Source of the DNA: Pseudomonas sp. NKUCC02_KPG
Lineage (GTDB): Bacteria > Pseudomonadota > Gammaproteobacteria > Pseudomonadales > Pseudomonadaceae
NCBI RefSeq assembly: GCF_019345465.1
Contig: NZ_JAHKRC010000002.1
Coordinates: forward strand, 248,001 to 312,000
Reading direction: 5' to 3'
DNA length: 64,000 nt
Shown here: piece after piece, positions 1-8,067 of the stretch
How positions within the stretch are numbered: the first letter of the stretch is position 1
Layout: every line of letters starts with the position of its first letter
Translations under genes and position numbers: made by a program
Notes under the pieces: generated by a model
Seen by the model: only the letters and a program-made list of their open reading frames with translations
Told to the model about the DNA's origin: nothing
Database searches by the model: none

Positions 1-132
1 CCCTGGTTCATAGTCGTCCATATCTGCAATTGGCATGATTATAAAACAACTTTTGTTTTTTGAGTTATCGTCTTTTAGTGTTGCTGTGTTCTTATCTTCT
101 ACAGTTGTCGATTCTTTTTGGCTTTTGTTCAT
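1..132 (-). CDS. N-terminal part of a protein with a CFIIMPI motif (cut by window edge)
   Basis: Reading leftward from an ATG at 132, 44 codons stay open to the window edge. About 28 polar residues are followed by a hydrophobic strand, CFIIMPIADMDDYEPG. This resembles the start of a bacterial family whose members begin CF(V/I)IMPIxDxxxYxPGHF and have a nucleoside deoxyribosyltransferase/TIR-like fold; some sit in defence loci. The family call comes from that motif alone, since the body of the protein lies outside the window. It is on the same strand as the HNH gene, about 250 bp downstream of it, so the two may be co-transcribed. The base composition is AT-rich like the rest of 1-1800. Confidence 0.55.
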   Translation of the reverse strand, partial: MNKSQKESTTVEDKNTATLKDDNSKNKSCFIIMPIADMDDYEPG

Positions 133-385
133 GTTGGATCCTTGGTTCTATTCTATGAATTCTTTCCGCGCATAATTTTGAAGCGTGTAGCCTTTTGAAA
201 GAGTATCAGAAGCCAGTATAGCGCCGCTGACGAACGATAGGTGGTAATAAAGTGGTACAAGAGGTTCCATAGCTTCCTAAGAAGCCTTTATTCGCTGAAG
301 GTGAAAGCTTGATGCGTCCAATCCATCATCGGGCTATGTTGAAGTGGCATGATGGGGTTTCATGCAACTAGGTTTGGAATGCACA
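133..385. other. Intergenic region in the accessory segment
   Basis: AT-rich DNA between the stop of the HNH gene and the start of the CFIIMPI gene. I see no convincing open frame, hairpin with a T-run, or strong Shine-Dalgarno sequence upstream of the ATG at 132. Confidence 0.4.
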
Positions 386-1315
386 TTAATCCTCGTCCAT
401 TAACTTTAGGACCTCCGGCTTACAAATTCCTCTCAACTGATAAAATGATAAATGTATATCGGGATTTCCTTGTGCGTATGCGCCAACTTGATACTCGCCA
501 AACATAAATTCTAACCCGTATTGCCCAACTATAAATGGGGTTGATTCGATCAAGCTAGGGCTCGTTCCTCCCATAAGCGATTCACCTTCGAATCGAGGGT
601 GCTGGTTTTTAAACTCTTCTCTGATTAGATTAGATAGTTTGTTCAAGCATTGGCTATTAATTAGCAATGAGTCTAGAGTTAAAGGGGAGAATGGTGATAA
701 GAGGAAGTTTTGTGCTCTGGTCTCTGTGAATCCATGAGCACCTCCCAAATAGCCTTGGATTTTGTATCGAACGCTCAATACATGCTCATCTCTTCGAATA
801 ACGTCGTATCTGCCGATTAAATAGGCTCCGCGAGTGTAGCCATCATCAATCGCCTCCTTCTTGTTTCTTTCAGCTAAATCCGTGTGCCAGTTCAGTAGCT
901 CGGTACCCCAGGCTTCTATGTTTTTTGAAGCAATAATTACGTCTGCATTACAGAAGTCAGGAAACTCAAAGTCAAAATAAATATCAGGATGGTTAATGTC
1001 GATTTTATATATGCGTCGCTTAATCTCAACGATAGGTTGGTTGAAAGCGGAGTTTCCTAAGTCGCGAATAGCTGATGCCAACATCGACTTGTATTTAATT
1101 AGTGACTTGCGATCAATCTCACCATCATGAGCCCGAGTATGGCAGTTAGGGCAGAGTGCAATAAGATTGTGGTATTCATGTTTTTTGCATGTGGCCCACG
1201 GAATAATATGGTGAAATTCTACCCTGGGATGTGGGCAGGCAGGAATTGCGCACTGATGACTAGCCTCAATCAGCAGTGCTCTTTGAATCTCCATTGGAAT
1301 TGCAGGTCTAGCCAC
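386..1315 (-). CDS. HNH endonuclease domain fused to a DUF4163/DUF3298 (RsiV/PdaC-like) domain
   Basis: A 309-residue protein. Residues about 20-65 form an HNH/McrA-type nuclease: a zinc pair C22/C27, the HHIIPW core, then NLIALCPNCHTRAH with the second zinc pair. Residues about 95-309 look like the DUF4163 plus DUF3298 tandem known from RsiV and PdaC: an extended strand region, then GGAHG, then FLLSPFSPLTLDSLL, and near the end FGEYQVGAYAQGNPDIHLSF. There is no signal peptide or membrane segment, so the second half, normally extracytoplasmic, is probably cytoplasmic here. The start is GTG, preceded by AAGGAC at good spacing. It lies in AT-rich DNA that ends at a tRNA remnant, so it is probably island cargo. 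Function is unknown; phage defence or a toxin are both possible. The HNH call is firm and the second domain fairly likely. Confidence 0.75.
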   Translation of the reverse strand: MARPAIPMEIQRALLIEASHQCAIPACPHPRVEFHHIIPWATCKKHEYHNLIALCPNCHTRAHDGEIDRKSLIKYKSMLASAIRDLGNSAFNQPIVEIKRRIYKIDINHPDIYFDFEFPDFCNADVIIASKNIEAWGTELLNWHTDLAERNKKEAIDDGYTRGAYLIGRYDVIRRDEHVLSVRYKIQGYLGGAHGFTETRAQNFLLSPFSPLTLDSLLINSQCLNKLSNLIREEFKNQHPRFEGESLMGGTSPSLIESTPFIVGQYGLEFMFGEYQVGAYAQGNPDIHLSFYQLRGICKPEVLKLMDED

Positions 1316-1800
1316 GACACTAAGTCCTTAATACTATCGAAATCCTGGTTGCATGTTACCAGAGGTGGTGATGGACGGAAGGCCTGAAATTACCATTCAA
1401 TGGGTGTTTAACCTTCCTTTCGTGGTGCATTTAGACCAGCCGAAATTAGGTAGAGAAACCCCTTGGAACCCGTAAGTTGGCTACCGCCAGCTAGCGAAGG
1501 ACCTTGTTCTCCAATCGAACCGGTCTTTGTTTGGTGTGGTCAGGGTTTCGACTCAATTTGAAGACAGTCAAACCATCAGTCCCAGCTTTCGCAGTTCTTT
1601 GGCCTGCTACAGCCGTCGAGAAAGGAGCGTTTTGAGTTTGTAGAGAAGCGTATTCTGTTGAAAGGACGCTGGTGGTGGCAAAAGACTGAGTGACTTTTCA
1701 AGTGACTTTGTCACTCGCGGTTTAGCACTGTTGGGCATCGTTGCAGCGAACGCCAAGCGCGAAGCCTTGAATTTAGCAGCCTGTAGAGACACAAGCTTGA
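1316..1800. other. Gene-poor end of the accessory segment
   Basis: This stretch joins the HNH promoter side to the tRNA remnant. It holds short open frames on both strands, none with a convincing Shine-Dalgarno sequence or recognisable product. I see no integrase here; the integrase of an island using this attachment site would be expected at its other end, outside the window. Confidence 0.4.
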
Positions 1801-1845
1801 ATGGGGTGCTAGGGGTCGAGTGTTCGAATCACTCCGTCCCGACCA
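1801..1845 (+). tRNA. 3' remnant of tRNA-Pro(GGG): island attachment site
   Basis: From the anticodon loop (ATGGGGT) onward the sequence is tRNA-like: a GCTAG anticodon-stem 3' arm, a T arm GAGTG-TTCGAAT-CACTC, the acceptor 3' strand CGTCCCG and a terminal ACCA. The 5' half, which should start CGGGACG about 30 bases upstream, is absent. Loss of everything 5' of the anticodon loop is the classic result of integration by a tyrosine recombinase into a tRNA 3' end. The tRNA terminator follows directly. Island DNA would therefore be to the left and chromosome to the right. The assignment to proline rests on the GGG in the loop and the acceptor sequence. Confidence 0.8.
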
Positions 1846-1861
1846 TATTTTTCAATGACTT

Positions 1862-1889
1862 AGCCCAATCTTCACAGGTTGGGCTTTTT
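1862..1889 (+). terminator. Rho-independent terminator of the tRNA
   Basis: AGCCCAA (1862-1868) pairs perfectly with TTGGGCT (1879-1885) across a 10-base loop and runs into a T tract. It is placed 17 bases after the CCA end, as expected for the original tRNA transcription unit. Confidence 0.85.
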
Positions 1890-2149
1890 CATGCCTGCGA
1901 AAAAAAACCACTAAATCCCCCCCCCGATTCGTGGGCTGCTATGAATTCGTGGTTATGCCGTACTTTCTTGGTCACACCCATCTCTGAAGAGGGTGGCGGC
2001 TTCTCGATGAACGTGGCTGTTGGCTGCCGTTCATCGATGCGACTTGAACTCAGCTGCTCTGAAAATTACTCCCTCTTGGTAGTCAGGTGAGTCACATGGG
2101 AGAGTTGCATGTACAGCAGCGTTGTTTTGAGTCCGCATTTTGAGGCCTT
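1890..2149. other. Intergenic DNA between tRNA remnant and IS element
   Basis: No gene is recognisable. A run of C residues near 1918-1923 and a palindromic stretch around ATGAACGTGG/CCGTTCATCG (about 2007-2037) are visible. Any open frame here is short and unlike a known protein. Confidence 0.4.
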
Positions 2150-3069
2150 TGTAGGTAATCCCCCCCATTTTTAGCATTCGCCATATGTAGAGGTCAGGCC
2201 ACCTGGGCCAATTTCTGTTTGGGGGTTATTCCTCCAAGAGCCATATTCGGGCGCTCGTGATTGTATGTCCAGATCCAATTCGTCCCATAGTCCTGAACTT
2301 CAGCTATCGATTCAAACAAGTAATGGCCAAGCCAGTCTTAGCGTACCGTCCGGTTATAGCGTTCGACGTAAGCATTTTGCTGCTGCGGGTTCTCTGGCTG
2401 AATATTTTCCAAACGAATACCCTGTTTCTCGGCCTAGCCAGTGAGGTTGGCGCTAATAAAGTCGGGGCCATTATTACTGCGGATTTCCTGTGGTTTTCCG
2501 CACCATTCGATAACCTGATCCAATGCCCGCACTACGCGCTCAGAGGGGAGCGACAAATCAATTTTCATACTCAGGGCTTCCCGGTTGAAGTCATCAATCA
2601 GATTGAAAACCAGAAAGCTGCTTCCGTCCGCTAATTGATCGTGCATGAAGCTCATCGATCTGCACTGGTTAGTCGCCTCGGGAACGGCCAGTGCCTTAGG
2701 CTTTTTGATACGCAGATTTAGTTCCAGCTCGCGGTAAATCCGATATACCCGCTTGTGGTTGCAGCGATAGCCTCTCACGTTGATCAGGTACGTAAAGCAC
2801 AAGCGAAATCCCCAGTACGCTGGTTCTACGTGGGTTGAATCAGTTTATCGGAGATCTCGGCGTTTTTTGGCACCAAACGCGGCAGTAAACGATAGCGCGA
2901 GAGGCTAACCCTGAAAGCCAGGCACGATAATTTGATGCTTCACCGACCTGAGCGAACTGCTTCCTGCGCCATCTCTCGTCGCCGCGATGTCTTCACGCAA
3001 AATTTCCTTGATCCGGTCAGGGGAAAATTCTACTTATGATGAGTACTTTTTCAGGGGGGATTACCTGAC
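2150..3069. mobile_element. Decayed IS3-family insertion sequence with both terminal inverted repeats
   Basis: AGGTAATCCCCCC at 2153-2165 recurs inverted at 3054-3066, which marks both ends. Between them lies a degenerate orfB on the minus strand. The left-over orfA region is too short to hold an intact gene. The right end is about 4 bp from the stop codon of the SGNH gene, so insertion was immediately downstream of that gene without breaking it. The product is of the IS3 family (IS407-like subgroup, by resemblance). Confidence 0.8.
2194..3031 (-). pseudogene. IS3-family transposase orfB, inactivated
   Basis: Pieces of an IS3 OrfB can be followed in order: FSPDRIKEILREDI, MAQEAVRS, CFTYLINVRGYRCNHKRVYR, SFMHDQLADG with the first catalytic Asp, LSLPSERVVRALDQVIEW, then QQQNAYVERYNRTVR with the catalytic Glu, and finally NHERPNMALGGITPKQKLAQ. 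At least three lesions are visible: frame changes in the N-terminal part, a second-Asp position reading IRSNNGPDF where RxDNGPE is expected, and a TAA stop right after NRTVR where a Tyr codon normally stands. It cannot make an active transposase. Confidence 0.85.
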
Positions 3070-3072
3070 GCT

Positions 3073-4134
3073 TTACAATCCAGCGGGCGCGTTAGTACCC
3101 GCAACATCTTTCAGTTCAGGCTTCAGGATGTTCGCAAGGGCTTTGGTACGGGCACTTCGATAAGAACAATTTAGATGGAAGTTCGTATCAAAAAAGGCTT
3201 CAGGAGGGAAATAAAACTCCTTGGCTTCTCCTAATACGTTTACACCCGACGCCTTTACCTGATTTAACATGCTGTTAAGGGCTTGCTCATAATGGGGTTG
3301 TTGCGACTGTGAATCTGATACTGTGATAGACGGTACTATATATAAAGTCCCGCCAAGGCTGGCAATATTTTTAGCCGTTTCCTTCAGGAGTTGTAGGGCT
3401 TTTGTATTGACTTTTGAGTCTGGTGCTACTTGAAGGCTGCTTATGGCAGATGTGACGTTGCCACAGGTGTTTAACATGTCACCATATTTATTCATGTTCA
3501 GGTAGCTGTACGAGAATTGGGTGGTCGATCCACCATACTGTTCTTGATATTGCTTTAGCGCTTCTTGCGGCGATAGAATTTTCCGCAGCGGAAAGTTTTT
3601 TAGTGTTTTTTTGGCTTTGATCTTGATTTTTAAATTGTCGTACAGGCGTTGGGGGTTAACCGCTGATAAGTACTTGAGCTTTTTCAACAGGCTCATTGAA
3701 TCAAAGTAATCCCTGTCCCAAGCGACGATTTGATCAATCATCCAGTCTTCCGGTGTATCGAAGTCACGAAAGTAGTAAGGCCATGCCAGGGGCATAATTA
3801 CGATATCGCCAGATCTGACGTTACGCTCGGCAAAATTTGTTATCCAATCCAGCGGTAGCCCGCCATGCAATGTCATGTTGACGACAGGTCGCCCAAGCTC
3901 CTTTTCCAGTTGCGGGCTATCCATTCCGAAAACTCCACTTGAATCACCGATGAGAAGAACGCGGTGCCCCGCAGTGTTTTGGGCGGTGTTTTCCTTTAGG
4001 GATATCCAGTTCGCCACATCGTAGGAGGCCGGGATGGGTGCGCCAAGCTGGTAAACGAATGCGCAATAGTAGGCGCCGAACGCTATCACTGATGCGCCGG
4101 CCACGGATAAAGCGAAAGTTCTATATGGGTTCAT
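3073..4134 (-). CDS. Periplasmic SGNH-like acyltransferase partner of the MBOAT protein
   Basis: A 353-residue protein starting at MNPYRTFALS, two bases after the MBOAT stop, which implies translational coupling; a longer upstream start would overlap the MBOAT gene. One N-terminal hydrophobic segment (about 8-30) anchors it, and the rest would be periplasmic. The SGNH signature is visible: GDSS at 63-66, the NMTLHGG block near 86-92, and D316-x-x-x-H320 near the C-terminus in FDTNFHLN. Such proteins (AlgJ/AlgX, PatB, DltD types) take the acyl group exported by the MBOAT partner and place it on a polysaccharide. The target is not identified, since no glycan-synthesis genes are nearby. An IS remnant sits directly after its stop. 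Confidence 0.7.
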   Translation of the reverse strand: MNPYRTFALSVAGASVIAFGAYYCAFVYQLGAPIPASYDVANWISLKENTAQNTAGHRVLLIGDSSGVFGMDSPQLEKELGRPVVNMTLHGGLPLDWITNFAERNVRSGDIVIMPLAWPYYFRDFDTPEDWMIDQIVAWDRDYFDSMSLLKKLKYLSAVNPQRLYDNLKIKIKAKKTLKNFPLRKILSPQEALKQYQEQYGGSTTQFSYSYLNMNKYGDMLNTCGNVTSAISSLQVAPDSKVNTKALQLLKETAKNIASLGGTLYIVPSITVSDSQSQQPHYEQALNSMLNQVKASGVNVLGEAKEFYFPPEAFFDTNFHLNCSYRSARTKALANILKPELKDVAGTNAPAGL

Positions 4135-4136
4135 GG

Positions 4137-5648
4137 TTAGAATTGGAAATATAAGAATGGGCTGATGACATTTGTTCCGAAGGTAGACAGTAGACTGGTG
4201 CCTATTAGCGCAACGCAAATTACCCCGGCGGTCACACTCACCATTGAACTGGTTCTCCGTCTTTCGTGATCATCTACTGTGATGTTTTTCTCTAAAAGAT
4301 TCAGTATTTCGTAAGTGTTGGGGAATACCCAGATTATTACCAGTGAGACGGTCAGGTAGCCGATAAATGTATGTGCGCTCAATGTATTGAATACGGTTTC
4401 CCAAGAAACCGCATCCTGTAGGCCGGCCATTGCAGTAATGATCACCTCTGCGGAATGAATGGTGTCAGCGCGAAAGAACACCCATGCGATCACAACCAGG
4501 GTGAACGTCAGCAGCACACCGAGTGGCGCAGTCAAGGCCTTTGGCAGCACCCCGGACAGACGCATGACTGGCGGGAGCTTTTGGAACATGTGGTTTATGC
4601 ATAAATACGTACCGTGCAGCGCACCCCAAACAACGAAGGTCCAGTTTGCACCATGCCACAGGCCTCCGAGCAGCATGGTCAGCGCCAGGTTGATCAGTCG
4701 GCGAGTTTCACCGTTCCGATTGCCACCGAGCGGGATGTATAGGTAGTCCCTCAGGAAATGCGACAACGTCATGTGCCAGCGGCGCCAGAACTCAATAATG
4801 TTCTGTGCCTTGTAAGGAGAGTTGAAGTTGATCGGCAGTTTAATCCCGAACAACATCGACAGGCCCACAGCCATATCGGAATAACCCGAGAAGTCAAAGT
4901 AGATTTGAATCGTGTATGCCATCGCTCCTGTCCAGGCGATCATAAAGCTAATTGCCTGCCCTGCTGCTGCGGCATGAAACACGGGGTCCGCATACACACT
5001 GATGGGGTCTGCGATTAATAGCTTTTTACTCAGGCCAACTGCAAACAGCGCGATGCCAATAGAGATGTTTTTAGATCGGATGCGGTAAATATCCGGGTCG
5101 CGAAACTGCGGCATCATCTGGCTGTGGTGCAAGATCGGGCCGGCGATCAGGTGTGGGAACCATGTGACAAACAACAGGTAGTGCCAGAAATTGTACTCCT
5201 TGGCTTTGCCTTTCCATGCATCTACCAAAAAGGCGATCTGCGTGAAGGTAAAGAAAGATATGCCGAGTGGCAGAACCAATTCCAGGGTCGGCATATGTAC
5301 GCCGGTTGACCTCGCAACCTCGCTCAAGAAAAAATTGGAGTACTTGTAATAGCAGAGCAGCAACAAATTGCTGATAACCCCTAAATACAGAGCGATCTTT
5401 GCCTTGGTCCTATTGTGTTCCTGATTCTTGGCGATGATATACCCAATGGTGTAATTGAATACGATGGATGCCAGCAAAAGAGGGATATAGGTGGTGCTCC
5501 AGTAACCGTAGAAAAATACGGATGCGGCAGCTAGCCATATGGCTGCGGCCTCTTTACCGGCAATGCGTGCGAGTAAGAAAAATCCTACAAATACGATGGG
5601 CAGAAAAGCAAAAATGAACTCAAGGGAGGTGAAGAGCAAAGCTTCCAC
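4137..5648 (-). CDS. MBOAT-family membrane O-acyltransferase (AlgI-like)
   Basis: A 503-residue polytopic membrane protein with about 11 hydrophobic segments. The MBOAT core is clear: FWRRWHMTLSHFLRDYLYIP with H292, and GGLWHGANWTFVVWG with the invariant catalytic H332. Family members such as AlgI and PatA move an acetyl group from cytoplasmic acetyl-CoA across the inner membrane. The start used is GTG with a weak upstream AACCT; no in-frame ATG lies upstream. It is paired with the SGNH gene just downstream. No alginate or cellulose synthesis genes flank it, so the acetylated polymer is unknown. Confidence 0.85.
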   Translation of the reverse strand: MEALLFTSLEFIFAFLPIVFVGFFLLARIAGKEAAAIWLAAASVFFYGYWSTTYIPLLLASIVFNYTIGYIIAKNQEHNRTKAKIALYLGVISNLLLLCYYKYSNFFLSEVARSTGVHMPTLELVLPLGISFFTFTQIAFLVDAWKGKAKEYNFWHYLLFVTWFPHLIAGPILHHSQMMPQFRDPDIYRIRSKNISIGIALFAVGLSKKLLIADPISVYADPVFHAAAAGQAISFMIAWTGAMAYTIQIYFDFSGYSDMAVGLSMLFGIKLPINFNSPYKAQNIIEFWRRWHMTLSHFLRDYLYIPLGGNRNGETRRLINLALTMLLGGLWHGANWTFVVWGALHGTYLCINHMFQKLPPVMRLSGVLPKALTAPLGVLLTFTLVVIAWVFFRADTIHSAEVIITAMAGLQDAVSWETVFNTLSAHTFIGYLTVSLVIIWVFPNTYEILNLLEKNITVDDHERRRTSSMVSVTAGVICVALIGTSLLSTFGTNVISPFLYFQF

Positions 5649-5839
5649 AGGTTCAAGATCGGTTAGATAGTAAGTATTTGGCGGTGGCTTCTACACGCGG
5701 TATCGGATATTTCATGGTCATGGGGAGGAGGGTTAGGTCGGCAGGAGGCCGTGGCTTTTTCATGCCCAGTGACTTTTGCGGGGGTTCACCCGGTTTTCTT
5801 CCTCAAGATCGTCAAGGCTGGCTCTTGCGAGTCATTGGG

Positions 5840-6166
5840 CTAGAAAGACGCCGCAATCGCCTCTGCGAGTTGCTGATCCGACATCAATGGCTGAGGGTAG
5901 CTGGCTTTGTAATACCGGGACGCCTGCTCAAACTCAGCGCCCCGAATCTCGCCATCCGAACCAATGAACGTCAGTGCGTCGCTCTTGGCGGATTTGAAGA
6001 GGTCTGGAATGCTCGCAGTTGCTGCTGTGGCTCCGGAGATGATCACGCACGGTACAACGGTGGTGATCATGAGTGCTGCCTGGAATGGGTTGTTGTTTTC
6101 GGCCGCCACTGCCTGATTGCCAGTCGACGCCACAAAGGCCAGCACCAGTATTTTCCATGACTTCAT
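5840..6166 (-). CDS. DUF2388 family periplasmic protein
   Basis: A 108-residue exported protein. The ATG at 6166 is preferred over the upstream one at 6187 because AGGAAGAGAC precedes it at good spacing. Residues 1-21 form a signal peptide ending AVAA. The mature part has the DUF2388 pattern: DALTFIGSDGEIRGAEFEQA and, at the end, LMSDQQLAEAIAASF. The family is common and multi-copy in Pseudomonas and has no assigned function. It is monocistronic. Confidence 0.7.
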   Translation of the reverse strand: MKSWKILVLAFVASTGNQAVAAENNNPFQAALMITTVVPCVIISGATAATASIPDLFKSAKSDALTFIGSDGEIRGAEFEQASRYYKASYPQPLMSDQQLAEAIAASF

Positions 6167-6318
6167 TCTTGTCTCTTCCTTGCGCACTTACGGGCACCAC
6201 CAAGGGTTGCCGGAATCTTCCAACACTCCATGCTGCAATGTCTGCACTGCATTTTTGGGTCACCACCATAGCAGAGTGGTGACTCCCGGAAGCGGTCTGG
6301 CGTTTCACTTTACGCCAC

Positions 6319-6353
6319 AGCCCTGACGAGCCGGCTGAGCCCGTCAGGCTTTG
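6319..6353 (-). terminator. Hairpin downstream of the lipoprotein gene
   Basis: AGCCCTGACG (6319-6328) faces CGTCAGGCT (6342-6350), just beyond the stop codon of the leftward lipoprotein gene. There is no clear T-run on that strand, so termination is inferred from position and stem strength. Confidence 0.45.
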
Positions 6354-6359
6354 GGAGCG

Positions 6360-6962
6360 TTACTTGGACGCGAAGGGCACAGTCGTTTTTGGTGTCGATG
6401 AAAGCGCAGAGACAATTTCATCTGAGTTGAGTACGGCACTCAATACGTCAGTGCCGGCGGTAATGACGTTCGTTACCTCACCGCTGTTTTTCGCGTTCTT
6501 TGTAGCCAGTTGATTCCCGTGTTCATCGAACACAGAAGCCGTAATGTCGTAGTCGAACCGGGTGCGCATGTAGGCATCAATCTTCCATTCGCGCAGGGTG
6601 AGCTTCAAAAGTTTCTGCCCGGGTTTCGCGCTGGCGGCTGAATAAGCGGGCTGCGCCTTGATGGAGGATTTCTCCAGTGCGCCACGCACCGCTTCTCTGA
6701 TATCGGCCGATAAAGGGTCGCCCGTCAGCGTATTGACATTGAAGGGGTTGTAATAAAGGCCCCTGATGCGCCCAACAAAGTCAGGGGCTTTTTCATCTTT
6801 GAGCACGTAAGGCCGCTCATCAATGACGTTTAATTCCACGGGCGTGTCAGAGCGTGCGTGAAGCGCGGGGCTGGATTGTCGGTAGTCGATTTTTTGGCCG
6901 AAGGCGCAGCCACCCAGAGCCGTGAAGGCGCACAGGATTGCAAGGACGCGGAGATACAGCAT
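6360..6962 (-). CDS. Predicted lipoprotein of unknown function
   Basis: A 200-residue protein with a lipoprotein signal: positive start, hydrophobic core LRVLAILCAFTAL, and lipobox LGGC at residues 16-19. The acylated Cys would sit at the N-terminus of the mature protein. The body is soluble, with a strand-rich region (VELNVIDERPYVL) and a middle part (KLLKLTLREWKIDAYMRTRFDYDITASVFD) resembling small outer-membrane-associated lipoproteins such as the YajG type. I cannot assign a role. It is monocistronic. Confidence 0.65.
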   Translation of the reverse strand: MLYLRVLAILCAFTALGGCAFGQKIDYRQSSPALHARSDTPVELNVIDERPYVLKDEKAPDFVGRIRGLYYNPFNVNTLTGDPLSADIREAVRGALEKSSIKAQPAYSAASAKPGQKLLKLTLREWKIDAYMRTRFDYDITASVFDEHGNQLATKNAKNSGEVTNVITAGTDVLSAVLNSDEIVSALSSTPKTTVPFASK

Positions 6963-7438
6963 GAGTAAATTCCATTTTAGGGTTAAGAGAGTGATTCTAC
7001 ATTGCCATCATTCGGGCTCCCACCAAAAATGCTCGCGCAGGGCTGGCGCGGGTCAGGAAAACGAGTCAGGAAGGGGATAAGTCATCAAGGGTGGTTACAG
7101 GCTCTGATGCCGATGGCCACATTGCGCGGCGCTTGAATGTTCTGCATTGGAGTGGGGTCTGTCAGGTGCTACTCAGATCACACTCCGATGCGACCTCCCG
7201 TGAGGGATCGGGCAGTTACCGACAGGCTGTCGTTGGCGCTGGTTGTTCATTGAAAACCTTTATATTCAAGTGAAGCTTGATTGCGTCAATCTGCACTGTT
7301 TTCAGCAGATTTATTTGCAGGGGGGCGCCATTGGGCGAGGAGGGGAACATTACGGATAGGCGCCAGGTCGCTTATTTCGGTGTCCATAATGATCCGGGAC
7401 TATAGTAAAAGCCCACTGCCTCAATAAGAGAGAGCGTT
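6963..7438. other. Intergenic region between divergent small envelope genes
   Basis: The region separates the leftward lipoprotein from the rightward 86-residue exported protein. An AAGAGAGAG stretch 6-14 bases before 7439 is the ribosome binding site of the latter. I see no additional gene; a 60-codon open frame from 7091 lacks a ribosome binding site and resembles nothing. Confidence 0.4.
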
Positions 7439-7699
7439 ATGAAACGATCAGTGTTGTTTGTTTTAGCAGGACTGGCAGCTACTCCGGTTTTTGCTGCCGA
7501 TGATTTGTGCACCATCAATCTGCAGAAGCTTTCTGACTACAAGGCCACCGCCAGCACCCTTGGACAACCGCTGCTTGGGCAGATCCACGACGCGCGGGTT
7601 GAGGCACAAAAAGCACAGGCTGAAGGCGACATACAGAAGTGCATCAGCCTCACCAATAAAGCGCTGCAGGATGTTGTGAATTCACAAAAAGGTCAGTAA
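7439..7699 (+). CDS. Small exported protein of unknown function
   Basis: An 86-residue protein with a clean Sec signal peptide (MKRSVLFVLAGLAATPVFAA, cleavage after AFA/A-type site near residue 20). The mature part is about 66 residues, mostly helical, with two Cys residues (DLCTI and QKCISL) that could form a disulfide in the periplasm. A good ribosome binding site (AAGAGAGAG) and a strong terminator at 7711 support a real monocistronic gene. No family is recognised. Confidence 0.65.
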   Translation: MKRSVLFVLAGLAATPVFAADDLCTINLQKLSDYKATASTLGQPLLGQIHDARVEAQKAQAEGDIQKCISLTNKALQDVVNSQKGQ

Positions 7700-7710
7700 C
7701 CGAGGTGATC

Positions 7711-7752
7711 GGACGGCCATGCTGCCAAGGTCGCTGGCCGTCCACGCTTTTC
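7711..7752 (+). terminator. Rho-independent terminator
   Basis: GGACGGCCA (7711-7719) pairs with TGGCCGTCC (7735-7743), followed by ACGCTTTTC. It closes the small exported-protein gene just upstream. Confidence 0.7.
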
Positions 7753-7769
7753 GGGTGAAAACCGGAAAA

Positions 7770-7994
7770 TCAAGCGCCTGAGTCTGCGCTGTATCGCTGT
7801 TTCAGCTCGTCTGAAATCACTTTAAGCCGAGCGACGTCTTCGTAAAGCTTCGTGATCAGCTTGAGGACCTCTATCAGTTCTGCGCCTTGATATTCCTTCA
7901 CTTGGCCAAGGGCATCATCAGCGGCCTGCTCAAGCTTGGCGCCTATTATTTCGAGCTTGCGACTAAGCTCCTGATTGTGCTCGATGCGTCTCAT
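7770..7994 (-). CDS. Small helical hypothetical protein
   Basis: A 74-residue protein that is almost entirely charged amphipathic helix (KLEIIGAKLEQAADDALGQV, then LKLITKLYEDVARLKVISDE), which suggests a coiled coil. There is no signal peptide. A GGAGAG-type site precedes the ATG at 7994. It is probably real given the codon use and ribosome binding site. Function is unknown. Confidence 0.5.
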   Translation of the reverse strand: MRRIEHNQELSRKLEIIGAKLEQAADDALGQVKEYQGAELIEVLKLITKLYEDVARLKVISDELKQRYSADSGA

Positions 7995-8067
7995 GAGCTC
8001 TCCTGAGAATCTGTCTTACGGCAGGTCATTCTGCCGGGTTATGACCGACTCCACCGACGTTAGTCTC

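Noticed and set aside
1607..1792. Leftward 61-codon frame beside the tRNA remnant
   Set aside because: No ribosome binding site, low-complexity Ser/Leu-rich product, and position at an attachment site junction.
3073..5648. Alginate biosynthesis cluster
   Set aside because: Only the MBOAT/SGNH pair is present; no alg8, alg44, algG or algL is near.
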